DNA from: Rhodospirillales bacterium | Lineage (GTDB): Bacteria; Pseudomonadota; Alphaproteobacteria; Rhodospirillales; JAPHTL01 | Reading direction: 5' to 3' | Assembly: GCA_026193355.1 (NCBI GenBank) | Contig: JAPHTL010000127.1 | Coordinates: 1 to 5,788 of the forward strand | Length of the DNA: 5,788 nt | Shown here: piece after piece, positions 4,922-5,788 of the stretch | Layout: every line of letters begins with the position of its first letter | Numbering within the stretch: the stretch's first letter is position 1 | Made by a program: the position numbers and the translations under genes | The notes under the pieces: model-generated | Database searches by the model: none | The model's input: the letters and a program-made list of their open reading frames with translations, nothing else | What the model was told of the DNA's origin: nothing

Positions 4922-5548
4922 TTACTCGGCGGCCAAATGGCTGGCGGCCAATTCGTCGTGATGGCGTTTCTGTGCTTTCTCCTTGCGCCCGATGGCGCGA
5001 TAGATGGCGAACAGCGCCAGCGCCTGAATGACACCGAACACAATCGCCGGAACGCCAAACTTGTCCTGCAAGGTTCTTGCGTTGGAGTAGCCAAGTTGCA
5101 GCGCTTCCAGATTTGGATCGCTGGTCATGCTCATGGATGCGGGGGGCCAGAAATTGACCGACCACATCAGCGAGAAAAGAAACATGCCAATGAATGTGAA
5201 CAGCAATGCCCACAGCGCGCCAACGTTGCCTTCGGCTGTCTTGACCCATGTCGATACCGTGCAGGCGCCGGCCAGCACCATGCCGATCCCGAACAGAAAC
5301 AGCCCCATCACCTGGTTCAGGCCGACGTCGAAGTGCATCGCCTTGCCTTCGCCGATGGTCAGAAAGGCTGTGAAGCCAATGGTCAGGATCATCATGGCGA
5401 CCAGCAGGGCCTTCGTGTTTCGATAGGTCTTGAACAGAATGGCGTCGCGCAAGGCCGCCGTATTGCAAAAGCGTGAGCGTTGGACCAGCAGGCCAACGAT
5501 AGACCCGAAGACGAAGGCGACAAGGCACTCACCAACAACACTGTCCAT
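4922..5548 (-). CDS. YeeE/YedE-family membrane protein (putative thiosulfate/sulfur-compound transporter), 208 residues
   Basis: About five membrane spans are visible, near 5-23, 47-66, 79-97, 108-130 and 167-186, with a charged C-terminal tail (RKEKAQKRHHDE) likely in the cytoplasm. Two family signatures are present: QRSRFCNTAALRD with Cys28 and GIGMVLAGACTVSTW with Cys96. In the structurally studied thiosulfate importer TsuA (YeeE), conserved cysteines in equivalent motifs line the path of thiosulfate. The usual YeeE has about 330-390 residues, so this one matches mainly the first half, and the third conserved cysteine motif lies in the adjacent upstream gene. GGAGGG lies 7 bases before the ATG, inside the last codons of that gene, with 3 bases between stop and start. 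It likely works with the neighbouring YeeE-like protein to pass sulfur to the TusA-like protein 30 bases downstream. The exact substrate is unproven. Confidence 0.88.
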   Translation of the reverse strand: MDSVVGECLVAFVFGSIVGLLVQRSRFCNTAALRDAILFKTYRNTKALLVAMMILTIGFTAFLTIGEGKAMHFDVGLNQVMGLFLFGIGMVLAGACTVSTWVKTAEGNVGALWALLFTFIGMFLFSLMWSVNFWPPASMSMTSDPNLEALQLGYSNARTLQDKFGVPAIVFGVIQALALFAIYRAIGRKEKAQKRHHDELAASHLAAE

Positions 5549-5551
5549 CCC

Positions 5552-5788
5552 TTAACCCTCCAGGATTTTCTTGTAGATCAACGAACCCACCCAAGCCCCT
5601 GCGATGATTCCGCTGATCGAAAGATAGCCGCCGAGGTTCATTTCCGGCGTCAGGCCAAAAAATGTGGAGACATTGCAGACGAAGGCCAGACGGATGCCAA
5701 TTCCCATCAACAATCCGCCGATGGTGATCAACACCCATTCCGACAGGCGGCGGGGGAAGCGGATGTAGAATTCCTTGCTTGCAACGGC
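5552..5788 (-). CDS. YeeE/YedE-family membrane protein, C-terminal 78 residues only
   Basis: The frame is open to the right edge, so the start is outside the window. The visible part begins with a basic amphipathic piece (EFYIRFPRRLSEW), then a span with LLMGIGIRLAFVCNVSTFFG (27-46 of the visible part, Cys38), then a loop and a last span SGIIAGAWVGSLIY, ending in KKILEG. The motif around Cys38 corresponds to the C-terminal Gly-rich, cysteine-bearing motif of YeeE/YedE transporters (commonly like GxRLAGGCN). Together with the following gene it may form a two-gene transporter, as seen with PmpA/PmpB-type pairs, or it could be a full-length YeeE; the missing part decides. It is the first gene of the operon visible here, and the promoter is not in the window. 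Confidence 0.85.
   Translation of the reverse strand, partial: AVASKEFYIRFPRRLSEWVLITIGGLLMGIGIRLAFVCNVSTFFGLTPEMNLGGYLSISGIIAGAWVGSLIYKKILEG

Noticed and set aside
4836..5528. Minus-strand frame of 230 codons overlapping the YeeE-like gene in another frame
   Set aside because: The overlapping frame has the membrane spans and family motifs of YeeE; this one has an Arg/His-rich composition typical of an out-of-frame shadow.

Overview
The window reads as part of a bacterial chromosome of moderately high GC, probably from a proteobacterium. An alphaproteobacterium is my guess from gene content and codon style, but nothing here fixes the taxon. Every gene I can support is on the minus strand, so transcription runs from the right edge (5788) to the left edge (1). 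Genes are separated by 1 to 55 bases, usually with a Shine-Dalgarno (SD) motif inside or touching the end of the previous gene. There is no gene-free stretch above 300 bases, no RNA gene, no mobile element and no CRISPR array. The operon promoter must lie beyond the right edge.

Right part (5788 to 4586): the end of a YeeE/YedE-type membrane protein, a second YeeE/YedE-type membrane protein, and a TusA-type sulfur carrier. This is the toolkit of thiosulfate or sulfane-sulfur uptake followed by transfer onto a Cys-Pro carrier. Middle part (4582 to 3988): three very small single-span membrane proteins of 68, 30 and 89 residues that I cannot assign to a family. The 30-residue one is easily missed because of its length. 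The 68- and 89-residue proteins share a similar plan and a C-terminal motif.

Then (3973 to 2215) come a membrane-anchored double rhodanese-like protein that has lost both catalytic cysteines, a DsrE-like protein with four cysteines, a DsrE-like protein with none, and a 63-residue protein resembling the end of a DsrE fold. A long two-part inverted repeat fills the following gap. After it are an exported two-domain rhodanese with one catalytic cysteine (2124 to 1177) and an exported mono-heme cytochrome c (1149 to 457). The left edge holds the N-terminal part of a flavoprotein (392 to 1), which looks like an unrelated neighbour.

Taken together, the sequence suggests a membrane-centred sulfur-relay system. 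YeeE-like proteins would bring in a sulfur compound and TusA and the DsrE-like proteins would carry persulfide in the cytoplasm. The anchored pseudo-rhodanese and the tiny membrane proteins could form a scaffold. The exported rhodanese and cytochrome c would handle sulfur and electrons in the periplasm. The individual sulfur families are known; the combination with three tiny membrane proteins and a catalytically dead rhodanese is the part that may be undescribed. The function of the whole is inference.
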